In this document: positions 1 to 12,006 of the stretch, piece after piece
Position numbering within the stretch: position 1 is the stretch's first letter
How the letters are laid out: every line of letters starts with the position of its first letter
Assembly: GCA_024305745.1 (NCBI GenBank)
Contig: JAHRBS010000005.1
Coordinates: 124,001 to 188,000 of the forward strand
DNA length: 64,000 nucleotides
DNA from: Polyporus tsugae
Taxonomy: Eukaryota > Basidiomycota > Agaricomycetes > Polyporales > Polyporaceae
Direction: 5' to 3'
Notes under the pieces: model-generated
Databases searched by the model: none
What the model saw: the letters and a program-made list of their open reading frames with translations, nothing else
What the model was told of the DNA's origin: nothing
Position numbers and translations under genes: made by a program

Positions 1-216
1 CGCAACAGCAAGGTACTGGTCAAGCTCAGTGGCAGCGGTGAACTGCTCGACGGCAGCTTCGTGCTCGCCGAGGGTTGCGTAGATGAGGCCGATGTTTGTG
101 AGGATCTTGCTGGAGTCTGCGATCTGGGAGAAGAGTTCGAGGCTCTTCTCAAAGTCCTCCTGGTCGTAAGCGGTGAGGGCAGCGGCCCAGGTCTCGAGCT
201 CGGCCTTGAGAGACAT
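1..216 (-). CDS. noxR: NADPH oxidase regulator NoxR (p67phox-like), N-terminal part
   Basis: Reading leftward from an ATG at 216, 72 codons stay open to the window edge, beginning MSLKAELETW. The stretch DFEKSLELFSQIADSSKI, then NIGLIYATLGEHEAAVEQF and LDQYLAVA, has the paired-helix pattern of the first TPR repeats of fungal NoxR and animal p67phox. Known role of the family: a cytosolic activator that binds Rac-GTP through its TPRs and switches on the membrane NADPH oxidase NoxA/NoxB. The rest of the protein (remaining TPRs and any PB1 domain) lies outside the window. The start is chosen because MSLK is the usual NoxR beginning and TPR1 follows directly. No intron falls within the visible part. 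Confidence 0.85.
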   Translation of the reverse strand, partial: MSLKAELETWAAALTAYDQEDFEKSLELFSQIADSSKILTNIGLIYATLGEHEAAVEQFTAATELDQYLAVA

Positions 217-1837
217 GGCGAGGAGACGAGTGTGGAAGGGTCAGGAAACGAGGAGGATGGGAAGATGTGGGGCGATTGGAGGAGGCGGGATAGTCGTGGG
301 ATGCAGTCGTCAGTGGCGTGCCGGACGCAGAGAGAGGGAGGGGGCAAGGACAGGAAGGGGAGTTGAAGGAGAGGAGAGGAGAGGAGGAGAAGAGTGAAAG
401 GCGACGAGAGGCGTCGGAGAGAAGGAACAAGGAGAGAGAATAAGAACGAGGCCGCGGAGAGCTCCTGCCCAGCCTTTACTTACCTTGCAAGTGTCAAGCA
501 GCCGCCCGTCCCAAATCAGGCATCAGGCCCCGGCCTCCTCCAGCCTTAGCCCGATCCCGCCTGCATCGCCATACTAGTGCCCGGTCGCCATCTCAACCCC
601 CGCATCTCATCCCGGCCTCCCACCCCGATCCCGCCCGCAGCAGCCCATCCCCAACGGCTCCTCACCGCTCACCGCTCAGTACTCAGTACTTACTAGTGCT
701 CAACTAGTGCTGTAACTCAGTACTCAGTCGTCGCCGTGGACAGTCCGCCATCACTACCACCTTCGCACCCATCCGCCCTTGCACGATCTGCCCCAGTCCA
801 TCATCGACATCACTCACCCTCCGCACAGCTCCCTCTTCCTCCTCGCCCGGTCCTGCCAGCCCCATTTCATTTACCCCGCCTCAATTTCATCTCCTACCCG
901 CATCGATATTCACAGCCATCTACCTCTCTCTTTCTGCCATACCTGCACGCCTCTGCCTTCACCGGTGTCTCTCTGCGCAATTTCCAGTAGCCGAAACCTT
1001 TCCAACCTTTGCCAGTGCCCCGTCCACCCAGCTCTTCCCCCGACTTCACCTTATCGCACAACTTCCTGTCCAATTTTCTCATGTCTGTCACCATTCCTTT
1101 CCCGCTTCGTCACGCCAGAACGACATTAATCCCCATGACACAATCCTGACCTCTCAAGATCTCAACCCCCATTCCTCTGCCAGTCCCGATCCGCCTCTCG
1201 TTATGCGCCTGCCTTCCACCACGCAATGTTCATTACACGTACTTGTCGCCCTCGACATGCATCATCCGACACGCCGCCTTAGGTACCAATACCTCCGCCA
1301 AACTCTAAATGCACTTTCCCAGACACTCGTTCGAATTCGCCCCCCTCCCGCATGTACTCGACCCCATAACCGCATGTACATGTCCCTCGTTCTTCTTTGC
1401 ATATGCTACACTCCATCAAGACATAGGATTCGTAAATTTGCTTCTGAATCCCACTTTCGTCGAATTCTGCACTAGGTCCCCTTACGCTAACCCACCGTTA
1501 TGCTCATCTTAACTGTGCCAAACATCATCAAACTAGCGCTCGAGCTCAGTTACAGTTCTGTCGTGTCTCTCCATCGTTTCCCGTTCCCTAGCAAGACATC
1601 TCGGCCTCCGCACCAGGGCTCGAACCTCGCCGTTTCGCTCACATGCACTCATATCCGTCCTCCGCCGCCAATCCGTCTCTACGACGATCATTCATGTCCG
1701 ACGTACGTCTGCCACCCCATCCCGGCCGCGCCCTTCCTGCGTGTCACGTACATGTGAATTCTTGCACGCTCCTCTAAACTTGCATCGATACAGCCAGCGG
1801 CGCCGTGCACATCCACGCTGCGCCCTATGAGCTATTT
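217..1837. promoter_or_regulatory. noxR upstream region, no gene seen
   Basis: From 217 to about 450 the plus strand is strongly GA-rich, so the noxR strand is a CT-rich tract, the usual look of a basidiomycete promoter or 5' leader. Short direct repeats of CTCAGTACT and ACTAGTGC cluster at about 675-730. Several open frames of 60-116 codons occur here, but their starts are mostly GTG or TTG, they overlap each other, and they have no recognisable motifs. I see no supported gene up to 1837. Confidence 0.35.
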
Positions 1838-2719
1838 ATGCAGTCCGCTGAGCATTCGACATCCAACGCTCCGTCTAAGTCTAACTTTAAGCACCCCCGT
1901 ACGGATATTCCAACAGACATAGACGGCCGCGCGCCGTGTATGTCAACCTGTAGCGGAACTCGACTACAGTCAGACCTTCACATGTGGTCCGCGATAGTGG
2001 GAGCAGACCCCGTTCGTGGAACGTCTATGTAAGTAACCGCGTTGTTCCATCTCGTCTATTGCTGAAAGCTGACGGGAACCAACAGAACGGGTGTCAGCGC
2101 AAGTGCCTTAAATGACCCGACATATAGTTCTGGCCTGGCCCGAACGGATTGTCACGACCATGATGCCCGTCTAGAAAGTAGAGATGCATGGCACGCCCAC
2201 TGGGAGTTGAAAAACTCGACCTCACCCCTCTCCGTCGACTACCCCTTCCTCAATTGTCGTCACCACCGTGCAGCACGTATCGCTTTCATTCTGTTAACGT
2301 TTCCCTTGAACACACTTCCTCAGAGCCGGTGGCGGCCGTCCGATTTCAGACCCTCCCTTTCATATTCCGTCACAGAATAGCTATAGCTGGGATCCGGACG
2401 ACGACTATACAAGGTATGTAACTTAGTCCATAAAGAAACCGCCGTACTTTTTCGTGACCATCATAGCTTCTGTATCAGACCTGTTGGGGCGAACGTATAC
2501 CTAGAACAGTACGAGCTCGTGCAAGATGGTGGACATCGCGAACAGTCCCCGTTCGGATGCCGTACGCTGTCGCAGAGCGAGATTAGTTCTATATGGGCAG
2601 ACCCGTTCCACAGTGGGGTGGGTTCAGCTCAGATGAGACGAGCTCGATACGAACACACTGTAGGACTGCGATGTTATGATGAACACCCGGCTGCAATGAT
2701 ATGTTATAATATATACTAG
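1838..2719 (+). CDS. Candidate four-exon gene, unknown function
   Basis: Not recognised. A frame-consistent model is exons 1838-2028, 2086-2276, 2350-2413 and 2479-2719, giving 228 codons plus TAG. Introns 1 and 3 have good signals: GTAAGT with CTGAC and CAG (57 bp), and GTATGT with CAG (65 bp). Intron 2 (GTATCG, 73 bp) is weaker, and an alternative 2277-2323 splice exists but changes the upstream frame. The C-terminal half reads like protein (SYSWDPDDDYTRPVGANVY, then EQYELVQDGGHREQSP). No domain, signal peptide or membrane segment is evident. It converges on NAB2. The gene may be longer upstream, or may be a non-coding RNA. Confidence 0.35.
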
Positions 2720-3223
2720 GTCTTCACGCTCGTGCGGGTGCAACTTTGGCAAGTGTACCGGATCTATGTTGATCGCAAGAAAGAGCATAGAAATTGTCTG
2801 AACCAATATTCGCTGCATCCTGGTCGGATCCTGCCATTGTTCACGTTCGTGGAACGAAAATGAGGGCAGCTAGCACTCTGGGCGCTGTGTGATTCATGCG
2901 AATCGAATGGACTCCTGAACTTTGGAGTACATGTGTAGAATACTTATCATGCATATACTCTACTCTACGCTAGAGCCTGGGAGTGGTAGCAGAAGGAAAC
3001 AGCGTGGAAAGGGAGGATGCAATGAAGCACAACTGCACACAGAGGTGCATCATACATGTAGTAACTTCGCGTATCCGAGGATCTACATTTTGTCCGTAAG
3101 GCGTGACACGAAATATACAGACAACAGCAGCAAGAAACTGTTTTCCCCCTGTCCAGCGCGGCGATAGCACAGGGACGCAGGCAACGCAGGAAGCGATGCA
3201 AAGAAAGACAGGAAGTTCTTCCC
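2720..3223. other. Convergent intergenic space
   Basis: About 500 bp between the stop of the candidate gene and the stop of NAB2. It is expected to hold both 3' UTRs. I see no gene or structured element. Confidence 0.4.
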
Positions 3224-5376
3224 TCATGCCGAGATCGGCACGGTGGGGGATGCGTCTCCCTTCTGGCCGGCCTGAGCCTGTGCAATGGCTTTCTGCGCCT
3301 CGTTCTTGCGCTCCTCCATCTCCTTCACCTTCTTCTCCAGCTCCGCAGCAGTCATCGGCGTCCCGTCAGGCCGCTTGAACGTTACGCTCTTATGGTGACT
3401 GGGTCCGCCGATGGAACCCGTTTCGGGCGTCGGTACGTCGACTACACCGCCAGTTATTGCTAGCCCACGATGGAAGGAAGTCGGCAGCACGCGCCCTTCC
3501 GGATGCTGGTACGAACAAGTGACTCGTGTGCAGGCTGCACCGAACTTGCATAGGACGGATGAGTGGTGACTGGAGGGACGCGAAGGATGGGAGAAGGAAC
3601 AGTTGGACCGAGTACAAGCAAGGCCATACCGACAAGGGACAGGGCCTTGTGGCGTTGCGGCAGGAGAAGGCACATAGCTTTGCGACTTGGGTACCTCGGC
3701 TGTAAGACGATATGTAAGCCAGACGGGACAAGATCGAAGGGTCGCAGGTACGTACCATTGGGGTTGAGAACAGCAGGACTTACATGCGCCTTGATGCAGT
3801 CCTTGTCTTTGCAGCCCTTGCCATTTTCGCAAGGATCATTGCTCAGAACAACGCCGCTCTCGGCAGTCGCAACTGGGGACGGGTGCGAATACCGACAGAG
3901 GGGGTTCGTGCATTTGAGACCGAACTTGCAGAGTGTTGGGGACTGGGGACGCTCTGGTGCGACAAATCCGGGGCGCGCCGAGCCTGTGGACGAAGAGGGC
4001 GTAATAGCTATGGGTGCTGGCGGTGCGGAAGGAGCAGATGTCGATGTCGATGACGGCGCAGGAGGGTGAGGGGCAGATGTCGCAGGGGTAAGGGTAGGTC
4101 CTAGTAGTGCTTCGCTCACCGGTGGCTCGCCGCCATGGTGCCCAGTGTGTCCTCCGCGACCCCGTCCCGCTCCCCTCATCTGCCCACCACGACCCCTTCC
4201 TCGGCCTCGCCCACTTCCTTCACCTGCCTGAGCCATCTGGCCACCCATCCCATTATTGAAGCCGTTCATATCCCCCATGCCAGGTGGCATGGGGAACCCA
4301 GTGTTCATGAACTGACCTGTTGCGGGGTTCATGATGCCCATGGCTCCAGCGATTTGGGACATCATGGCCATTTGGCTCATCATGAGCTCCTGGAGCATCA
4401 ACGGATTCGCCATACCCATAGCAGCGATGTCCATGCCAGGCATACTGTTCATGGGGAAGCCGCCGTTCATCATCATCAAGTTTGGGTCAGGGGGCCCACC
4501 GTTCGTGATGCTGTCGATGCGGGCTTGGACGTCATCGTGCGGCTTGAATTGTGGGCCATGACCGCCTCTCGGGCCGACGCGGTCGAGGAGACTGCGTGAG
4601 TTGCTAGGACCGTGTCCGTCACGATTCTGTAACATCGCGCGCGGACCGGTAGGTAGGTCCGTGCGCCGCGACTTCAGTGGCGGATGCCCGCCCGGCGACG
4701 GCGAACGCGCTGAGGAAGTACGTTTCTGGGCGGTAGGGGACGTGGAAGGGACGACTTGGGACAAAGCTTGTTGGTACAATGGCGCGCCAGCGCGTGGACC
4801 GTTCGGAGGCCGCCGATGGTCTACTGCCTGGTGGGGAGGAGAATCGCGCACGGGTGCTTGAGACGATGTTGTGGGCTCAGGGACAGCGGCGACCTCCGCT
4901 TCTGGGGCACCTTTACCGGCTTCTGCAAAAAGCCAGTCCACGAAGCTGGCGTCTGGTGGATGTTGTCAATAGCATGCGACATGCGACAGCGGTACGACGT
5001 ACCAAAATCCGAACCAATGACTGTCCAATATCGAACCCTTCAGCAGGCGATAAAACAGAGAGGCGGGAGATGCTCACGGTCTTCTAGTTCGGATGTGATT
5101 TGAGCTGGAGGAGGGGAGTCAGCACGCTGGACGTGGTGAACAACGGCTCACAAATGGTGGCACACCTGCAGTTTTGTTGTTGATGACCATGATAGTGATA
5201 TACTCGGCCATGACGGGGTCTTGTGTGAGTTAGGCGAGGTCAGCCATGACAACCCCACTCAAGCCAGCAGGATACGTACCTGGTTCTATGCTGTACTGCC
5301 GCTTCATGAGCTCATCCTGGATCGCGTTCTGGAGTGCGGTCGCACGCTCTGTGCCCATAGTGAGGCCGAAAGCCAT
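3224..5376 (-). CDS. NAB2: Nuclear poly(A)-RNA-binding protein Nab2-like (CCCH zinc fingers)
   Basis: Five exons (5376-5280, 5219-5166, 5104-5078, 4952-3756, 3699-3224) give 616 aa. Start MAFGLTMGTERA at 5376. The N-terminus (EYITIMVINNKTAAQITSEL, then SFVDWLFAE) matches the PWI-like helical domain of Nab2. The middle is Met/Gly-rich with an RGRGRGRGG box. Four tandem CCCH fingers follow, including CKFGLKCTNPLCRYSH and CRYGLACTRSNCSFSH. A coiled segment rich in E/K (AELEKKVKEMEERKNEA) closes the protein. Family role: binds poly(A) tails in the nucleus, controls tail length, and licenses mRNA export. Its start faces CFT1 across 263 bp. Exon 3 is only 27 nt. Confidence 0.9.
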
Positions 5377-5639
5377 GATTGTGGACAGAGAAAAGGGCAG
5401 TGGTCGTGGTCGGGACAGAAGAGGCGTGAACGGTCACAGTCAGACCAGAGAGAATCAGGGAAACAGGCGATTACATTACTGGTGTGTGTTGTACTCAGGC
5501 TTTCGGACTTTGTAAATGCTTTTAAGAGTTACGACTCCGACCCAGTATGGGCGTCTAAGGGGGTGTGTAAGCGCCTTGTGCTTGAGCTGTGCTTGAGCAG
5601 TCTCACATCTCAGACGTCGACGAACTCTGCGTCACCAAC
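5377..5639. promoter_or_regulatory. Bidirectional promoter between NAB2 and CFT1
   Basis: Only 263 bp separate the two divergent start codons, so both promoters and both 5' UTRs must lie here. No TATA box is obvious. Inference from spacing only. Confidence 0.6.
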
Positions 5640-8600
5640 ATGCATGCTCTTCGCCAGGAAATCCTCCCTCCCAGCGGCATAGAATTCGCAGCATGTCTCA
5701 AGTTCACTCCATCGACGCTCTCCGACGCTGGCCCTTCGTCTCAAGCTGGTCAGGCGCTCTTGAATGTCGTCGTCGCTCGTTCAAGTCTTCTCCGGATATT
5801 CGAAGTGAGGGAAGAACCTATGCCAGTGTCCGCGCAGAAGGAACATGAGAAGGAGAGGCACGTCGCGGTACGCAAGGCAACGGAGGCGGTCGAAGGCGAG
5901 GTCGAGATGGATCCGCTGGGAGAGGGCTTCGTGAACATGGGGGCGGTCAAGGTAAATCTTGGTAACCACTTTCTGTTGCATTGTCGCAGACCACCACAAA
6001 TGCCATCATACGTTCACCCCACGTCGTTGTATGCGTGTGTGAGTTCCCTAAGGTTAGTTCGCTGACCCGTTTGTGTTATTCTTAGTCTACTGGCGTGAAC
6101 GGCGCTGCTCGCCCACCCATGGTCAACCGCTTCTACCTTGTCCGCGAGCATCGGCTACATGGAATAGTGACGGGTCTTGAGGCCGTCCGGACAGTCCACT
6201 CTCTGGACGACAAGCTGGACAGGCTTTTGGTGTCTTTCAAGGACGCGAAGGTTCGTGGTTCAATGGCATCGCTTTATTTCTCATGTTTTCTCACCTTGGG
6301 GGCAGATTGCGCTCCTCGAATGGTCTGCCTCCATCCATGACGTGGTCACCGTCTCCATTCATACGTACGAGAGGGCTCCCCAGTTGGTGCGTACCCGACG
6401 AACTGTCTATACTGTAGCTACACTTTTGACACATGTACAGATGGCCATCGACTCCTCCCTATTCCGTGCTGAGCTTCGCGTCGACACTCTATCCCGATGC
6501 GCTGCTCTTTCCCTCCCAAAAGATTCTTTGGCCATCCTACCGTTCTACCAAAGCCAAGCCGAACTGGATATTATGGAACAGGAGGCCAGCCAGGCCCGGG
6601 ACGTACCCTACTCTCCTAGTTTCGTCCTTGACCTCGCCAACGATGTTGACAAGCGCATTCGTAACGTCATCGACTTTGTCTTTCTTCCTGGATTTCACAA
6701 TCCGACCGTGGCTATGCTTTGCCAATATCAGCAGACATGGACCGGGTGAGTGTATGCTGTCTCTCATATTTGCGACCTTGAAGCTCATGCAACCCGCAGG
6801 CGACTCAAAGAATTCAAGGACACAGTCAGCCTTTACATCTTCACTCTGGACCTCGTCACCAACAACTACCCGGTCATCACCGCAGTCGACGGTTTACCTT
6901 ACGACTCCTTCGCCTTAACGCCCTGCTCCACGACTACCGGAGGTGTCATCATCCTCGCCTGTAACGCCGTCCTGTTCGTAGACCAATCTGGTCGCCGAGT
7001 CATACTTCCTGTCAACGGCTGGCCTCCGAGGGTCAGCGACCTCACGATGCCCTCTCCCACGCCACAAGAGCAGACACGCGATTTTCAACTAGAAGGGTCG
7101 CGTGTTGCATTCATCGACGAGAAAAAATTCCTTCTCATCTTGAAGGACGGCACCGTGTACCCCATCGAGCTCATCCAGGATGGTAGGACCGTGTCGAAGT
7201 TATCTATGTCATCTGCCCTTGCCAGGACAACTGTACCATCGGTCGTCAAAAGGATTGGGGACGACCATATCCTCGTCGCCAGTGTTGTCGGACCATCAGT
7301 CTTGCTGAAGGCGGCAAAAGTGGAAGAGCAAATAACAGAGGCGGACGTGGAGATGGTAGACGGACCTGCCACGGTTGTGGACACATCAAATGCCATGGAT
7401 ATGATGGACGCCGACGACGGTGAGTTACTTCAGTCTGGATTTGCGGTTTGATATGGTATAATAACCATCATTTAGATCTTTATGGTCCATCCATTGTTGC
7501 GGATAACCCCACTGCCAATGGAGCAGTAAATGGGGTCGTTGACAACATCCGAACGCGTACTGTCATCCATCTCTCAGTTTGTGATGCCATACCAGCATAT
7601 GGTCCAGTATCCGACATGGCTTTTGGATTATCTCGAAATGGGGTAAAGCCACTCGTCTGTCGTGCATTTTGCGCTTGCTCAATATGACACAGGATCGACA
7701 AGTTCCAGAGCTCATCACCGCTACGGGATCAGGGCATTTGGGCAGCTTCCACCTCTTCCAAAAGGACATGCCGATGCGATCTAAGCGCAAGCTGCATGCC
7801 ATCGGCGGAGGACGCGGCTTGTGGTCGTTGCGCATCCGGCAGCAAGTCAAGACTAGTGGCGCGACGTTTGAACGGCCCAGTAATCCTTTTCATCCCGACA
7901 ACGATACTGTCATCATCAGTACAGACGCAAATCCCTCACCGGGATTGTCTCGAGTACGTCTGGTTTCTAGTTGTCTTATGTTGAAAGTGGCTGACTAGTG
8001 TAGATTGCCACGCGTTCCTCCCAATCCGACATTACAATCACAACGCGAATACCGGGAGTGACCCTCGGTGCTGCCTCGTTTTTCCAAGGAACTGCGATAC
8101 TTCATGTCATGTTCAATGTTACCAATGTGATCAGGGTGCTCGAACCTGGTACGTATGGTTGTGCTTTGAAGCGGACGTCATTGACAGCGATGGTTAGATG
8201 GTACGGAACGACAGAGCATCAAGGACCTTGACGGTAGCACCGCCCGGCCGAGAATCAAGTCGTGCAGTATCTGCGACCCCTTTATTCTAATCATTCGTGA
8301 GGATGACACCATTGGATTGTTCATTGGCGAGATCGAAAGGGGGAAAATTCGACGCAAGGATATGTCGCCGATGGGCGAGAAGGTAATAGTTCGGGTTGTC
8401 CAATGGCACCAATGCTCACCATTCCAAGCAGACGTCGAAATATCTCGCTGGGCACTTCTATACGGACACGAGTGATCTATTCCAAACGTTTCTGAATCCG
8501 GAGGTGCCTGCGGAGGCTGCTACTTCGACATTGCAAGGCGCGATGAACGCCGGGGACAAGACCCATTGGCTCGTGCTCGTTCGTCCACAGGGTGTTATCG

Positions 8601-11127
8601 AGGTGAGAGTGGCTCATGGAAACTTGTGGCGTTAGCTGACCATCATCCTGGCAGATTTGGACCCTTCCGAAGCTCACACTGGCGTTCTCCACGACTCTGC
8701 TGGCTACCCTTGACCCAGTAATCAGCGACTCTCTCGATCCTCCCGCATTGTCGCTGCCACAAGATCCACCAAGAAAGCCGCAAGACTTAGACGTTGACCA
8801 GATTGTCATTGCGCCCTTGGGAGAGTCACGTCCACGTCCGCATCTTATTGTACGCTGTGATGTTCAAGGCTAATACACGAATTGGAGTATTGACAGCCAT
8901 CCATATAGGTATTGTTGCGATCTGGACAACTGGGGATCTACGAGGCTGTACCAGTGGCTCCGCCCAGAAGCCCTCTGCCCTCGACCCGATCCTCGACGCT
9001 CCTCGTGAATTTCGTGAAGGTAAAATCGAAAGCATTCAACATCCAGCACTCGGACGAGGAGCAGAAGTCCGTACTCGCCGAGCAGAAGCGTATCTCGCGT
9101 CTTTTATTGCCGTTCGTCTCGTCCCTTGTGCCAGGTCAGACATACTACGGAGTGTTCTTCACGGGCGATCGACCTTGCTGGATTGTATCCACTGACAAAG
9201 GCGGGGTGCGCGTCTTCCCCTCCGGCCACAACGTTGTGCACGCCTTCACAACATGCTCGCTTTGGGAGTCAAAAGCGGATTTCCTGCTCTACTCGGAGGA
9301 GGTAAGTGGGCTTCTCTGGTTCCTAAAATGTCCAGAACTGACCCTCAGGTCCCTCAGGGCCCCAGTCTGGTCGAGTGGATGCCCCACGTCCTGCTAGATG
9401 CGCATCTGCCCGCACGCTGTGTCCCACGCTCGCGGCCATACTCACACGTCGTGTTCGATCCCTCAACCTCATTGATTGTCGCAGCCGCGTCCTTCATGAA
9501 CCGATTCGCGTCATACGACGAGGACGGCAATATAATTTGGACACCTGATAGTAAGCCTACATAGTGTCCGATATCTTGTATATGTGCCGAGCTAACTAGC
9601 AGGAATCTCATCTTAGGCCCAAACATCTCGTTGCCTTACTGCGAAACCTCGACGCTTGAGCTTATGTCGCCCGATCGCTGGATTACGATGGATGGGTACG
9701 TCCAACTGGCCGTTTGATGTGGACGTGACTTTGACTGAGCTTGTAGGTATGACTTTTCTGCGAACGAATTCGTGAGCTGCATCGCATCTGTGCCGCTCGA
9801 GACTATGAGCACGGAGTCGGGGATGAAAGACTTCGTTGCAGTGGGCACCACGATCAATCGGGGCGAGGATCTTGCAGTCAAGGGCGCCGTGAGTATGCTT
9901 TGTTATCGGTCGATAGTGTTGGGGCTCACGAGATTCCGCTAGGTATACATATTCGAGATCGTTGAAGTCGTGCCTGACGCAAGCGCTAATGTCAAGCGTT
10001 GGTGGAGGCTGAAACTCTTATGTCGCGACGATGCCAAGGGTCCAGTCACATTCCTCTGTGGCATGAACGGCTACCTCGTCTCGTCGATGGGCCAAAAGGT
10101 ATGCTAGCTACATTCATTAAGATACCTACCAGGAAACTCCATACTCACGGGATATAATTTGTTAGATCTTTGTGCGCGCATTTGACCTGGATGAACGCTT
10201 AGTCGGAGTGGCTTTCCTTGACATCGGAGTCTATGTTACCTCTTTGAAAGCTGTCAACAATCTGCTGGTTATTGGAGATGCTGTGAAGAGTGTCTGGTTA
10301 GTCGCATTCCAGGTTCGTCATTTGTGCATAGATGTGGTCGCTGTCTGTTAAATGACCTGGTGCATATACGCGTATGCAGGAGGATCCATACAAGCTCGTG
10401 ATTCTCGGAAAGGACCCGTATCATTCGTGCGTCACAAGAGCTGACCCATTCTTTGCCAATGGCCACTTGTCTATTGTGACATGTGACGAAGAGGGCATCG
10501 TCAGGATTTACGCCTATGATCCCCATGGTATGTACAATGACTCATTTCTATCACCTGGGGTTAACGGGATATGCAGACCCAGAGTCAAAGAGCGGGCAGC
10601 ACCTTCTTCGTCGCACTGAGTTCCATGGCCAAACAGAGTACAGGAGTTCATTGCTTGTGGCCCACCGACCGAAGGCTGGTGATCCGGAAATACCCCAGGC
10701 TCGGCTTGTTTGTGGTAAGCAGTATATGTTTGTTTGGCTCATTGTGGTCCTGTTCAATAAGTCATCTCTAGCTTTGGCTGATGGATCCTTGACCACATTG
10801 ACTCATGTGGATGAGAGCACATTCAAGCGTCTTCATTTGCTTCAGGGACAGCTAATACGCACTATTCAACATGTGGCAGCTCTGAATCCGAAGGCCTTCC
10901 GGTAAGCAGTTTCAGTAGATGAAAGATGCATGCGGTCACTGATATAAAGTAGCATGGTCAGAAATGAGTATGTCTCGAGGCTACTCTCCAGGGGAATACT
11001 AGATGGAAACCTTCTGGCAACATTTGAGGAGCTGCCTATTGCTCGCCAAAATGAAGTGACCCATCAGATTGGCACAGATCGAGCGACTGTGCTGAAGGAT
11101 TGGATATCTTTAGTTGGTGCATGGTAG
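5640..11127 (+). CDS. CFT1: Cleavage and polyadenylation specificity factor subunit CFT1 / CPSF160
   Basis: 22 exons separated by 21 introns of 38-67 bp give exactly 1451 codons including TAG (1450 aa, the normal family size). Start MHALRQEILPPSGIEFAACL, then NVVVARSSLLRIFEVREEP, is the diagnostic Cft1 N-terminus. Later landmarks are GRLKEFKDTVSLYIFTLDLV, MDGYDFSANEFVSCI (C-terminal propeller) and the ending KDWISLVGAW. Introns: 5952-5989, 6035-6085, 6251-6305, 6387-6440, 6746-6799, 7420-7475, 7643-7692, 7954-8003, 8149-8197, 8383-8431, 8603-8654, 8850-8908, 9302-9357, 9551-9616, 9696-9746, 9889-9942, 10099-10165, 10313-10379, 10528-10576, 10715-10771, 10902-10952. Family role: beta-propeller scaffold of the polyadenylation machine that contacts the pre-mRNA signal complex. 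Intact. Confidence 0.95.
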
Positions 11128-11520
11128 TGTTTGCATGCCGTATTATTCTAGTCCATGGAACTTTATTTTCAGTGTATATTTAATGTGGTCAGCGACAAGA
11201 TATATAGACTACTGCCCTCTGCATATTTTTGATGTGTACTTGAGGGTCTTGGTAGTAAGCAAGACCCATCACAAAGTGTTCACTACTCAGTCAGGCTGAA
11301 TCTAAGGCTGAACACAGGTCCAGGTTAAGTTGTGAGTAACCTGACCTGGACTCAAAATTACCTACAGGTCAGTTGAGGGTCCAGGTATAGGTTTATAGAT
11401 TGGAATTACTAAAGGGCATTTACAATGGAAGAAGTATTGTACAACACTGGCATGACTAGTTTGTAAAACAGTGATCAGGCTGTTATTGTAATACACTAAC
11501 TAGGTGAATTGAGTACACAT
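11128..11520. other. CFT1 3' flank, AT-rich, no gene
   Basis: No coding frame with support. An imperfect hairpin (GTCCAGGTTA pairing with TAACCTG..CTGGAC) lies at 11318-11351. The first repeat-family sequence starts near 11521, marking the edge of the transposon nest. Confidence 0.4.
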
Positions 11521-11747
11521 ATAGAGGTCCGAGGACAATGGGGAATCAGTGACAATAGGTAAATATGAACATGGGAGAACAATGAGAAAGGGACAATAGC
11601 GACGACAGACAATAAGGAGCTATTGTGCTAGAAAACAAAGGACAAGATGCAATGCAACGGAGAACGATAAGTATGACGTGAGAAGTAGATTGTCCAGAAA
11701 AGGAAACTCAGGCGCTGGTAACAAGCACCAATGAGAATGTTCATGAT
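11521..11747 (-). repeat. Gypsy family A LTR fragment (3' LTR of copy 1)
   Basis: Matches the solo A LTR at 30143-30586 from the 'gaggacaatggg' region to the terminal 'gttcatga.a', with many substitutions. It abuts the internal part of copy 1; the tRNA-Cys unit sits between them. Confidence 0.7.
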
Positions 11748-11752
11748 AATAC

Positions 11753-12001
11753 TGTTAGGATGCAGTAATCATGCTTACTCATTCTTCAGGAGTTGGTCCC
11801 TGAACTGCCATAAGACCCCTCAATGTACTGTGCATAGCATGCATGCCGTAGTGACATGGGGCTACAGTTATACTAATCTACACTAATAAACTGGTGTCTC
11901 TACTGAACCCAAGACCAGATAGCTCAGTGGTAGAGTGTCTGGGTGCAAACCAGAAGGTCCTGGGTTCAATCCCCAGTCTGGTCACTTTTCCACTGCTAAT
12001 A
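11753..12001 (+). mobile_element. tRNA-Cys-carrying mobile unit, copy E1
   Basis: A 249-bp unit starting TGTTAGGATGCAG and ending CTGCTAATA. The perfect 5-bp target duplication AATAC lies at 11748-11752 and 12002-12006. The same unit recurs at 15622-15871 and 38102-38350. TG-type ends, short imperfect inverted termini (TGTTAG/CTAATA) and a 5-bp duplication point to retroviral-type integrase, as for a solo LTR or TRIM, rather than a SINE. The last third is a foldable tRNA-Cys followed by TTTT. Here it interrupts the LTR/internal junction of gypsy A copy 1. Confidence 0.8.
11913..11983 (+). tRNA. tRNA-Cys (GCA) inside mobile unit E1
   Basis: A 71-nt cloverleaf: acceptor GACCAGA/TCTGGTC, D stem GCTC/GAGT, anticodon stem TCTGG/CCAGA with loop GTGCAAA (anticodon GCA), T arm CTGGG-TTCAATC-CCCAG. 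The A box (TAGCTCAGTGGTAGAG) and B box (GGTTCAATCC) are intact, and a TTTT pol III terminator follows within 2 nt. Whether it makes functional tRNA is unknown. Confidence 0.7.
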
Positions 12002-12006
12002 AATAC

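Noticed and set aside
11913..11983. tRNA-Cys as an ordinary host tRNA gene
   Set aside because: It lies inside a repeated ~249-bp unit with the same ends and target duplications at three places, so it belongs to a mobile unit, whatever its activity.
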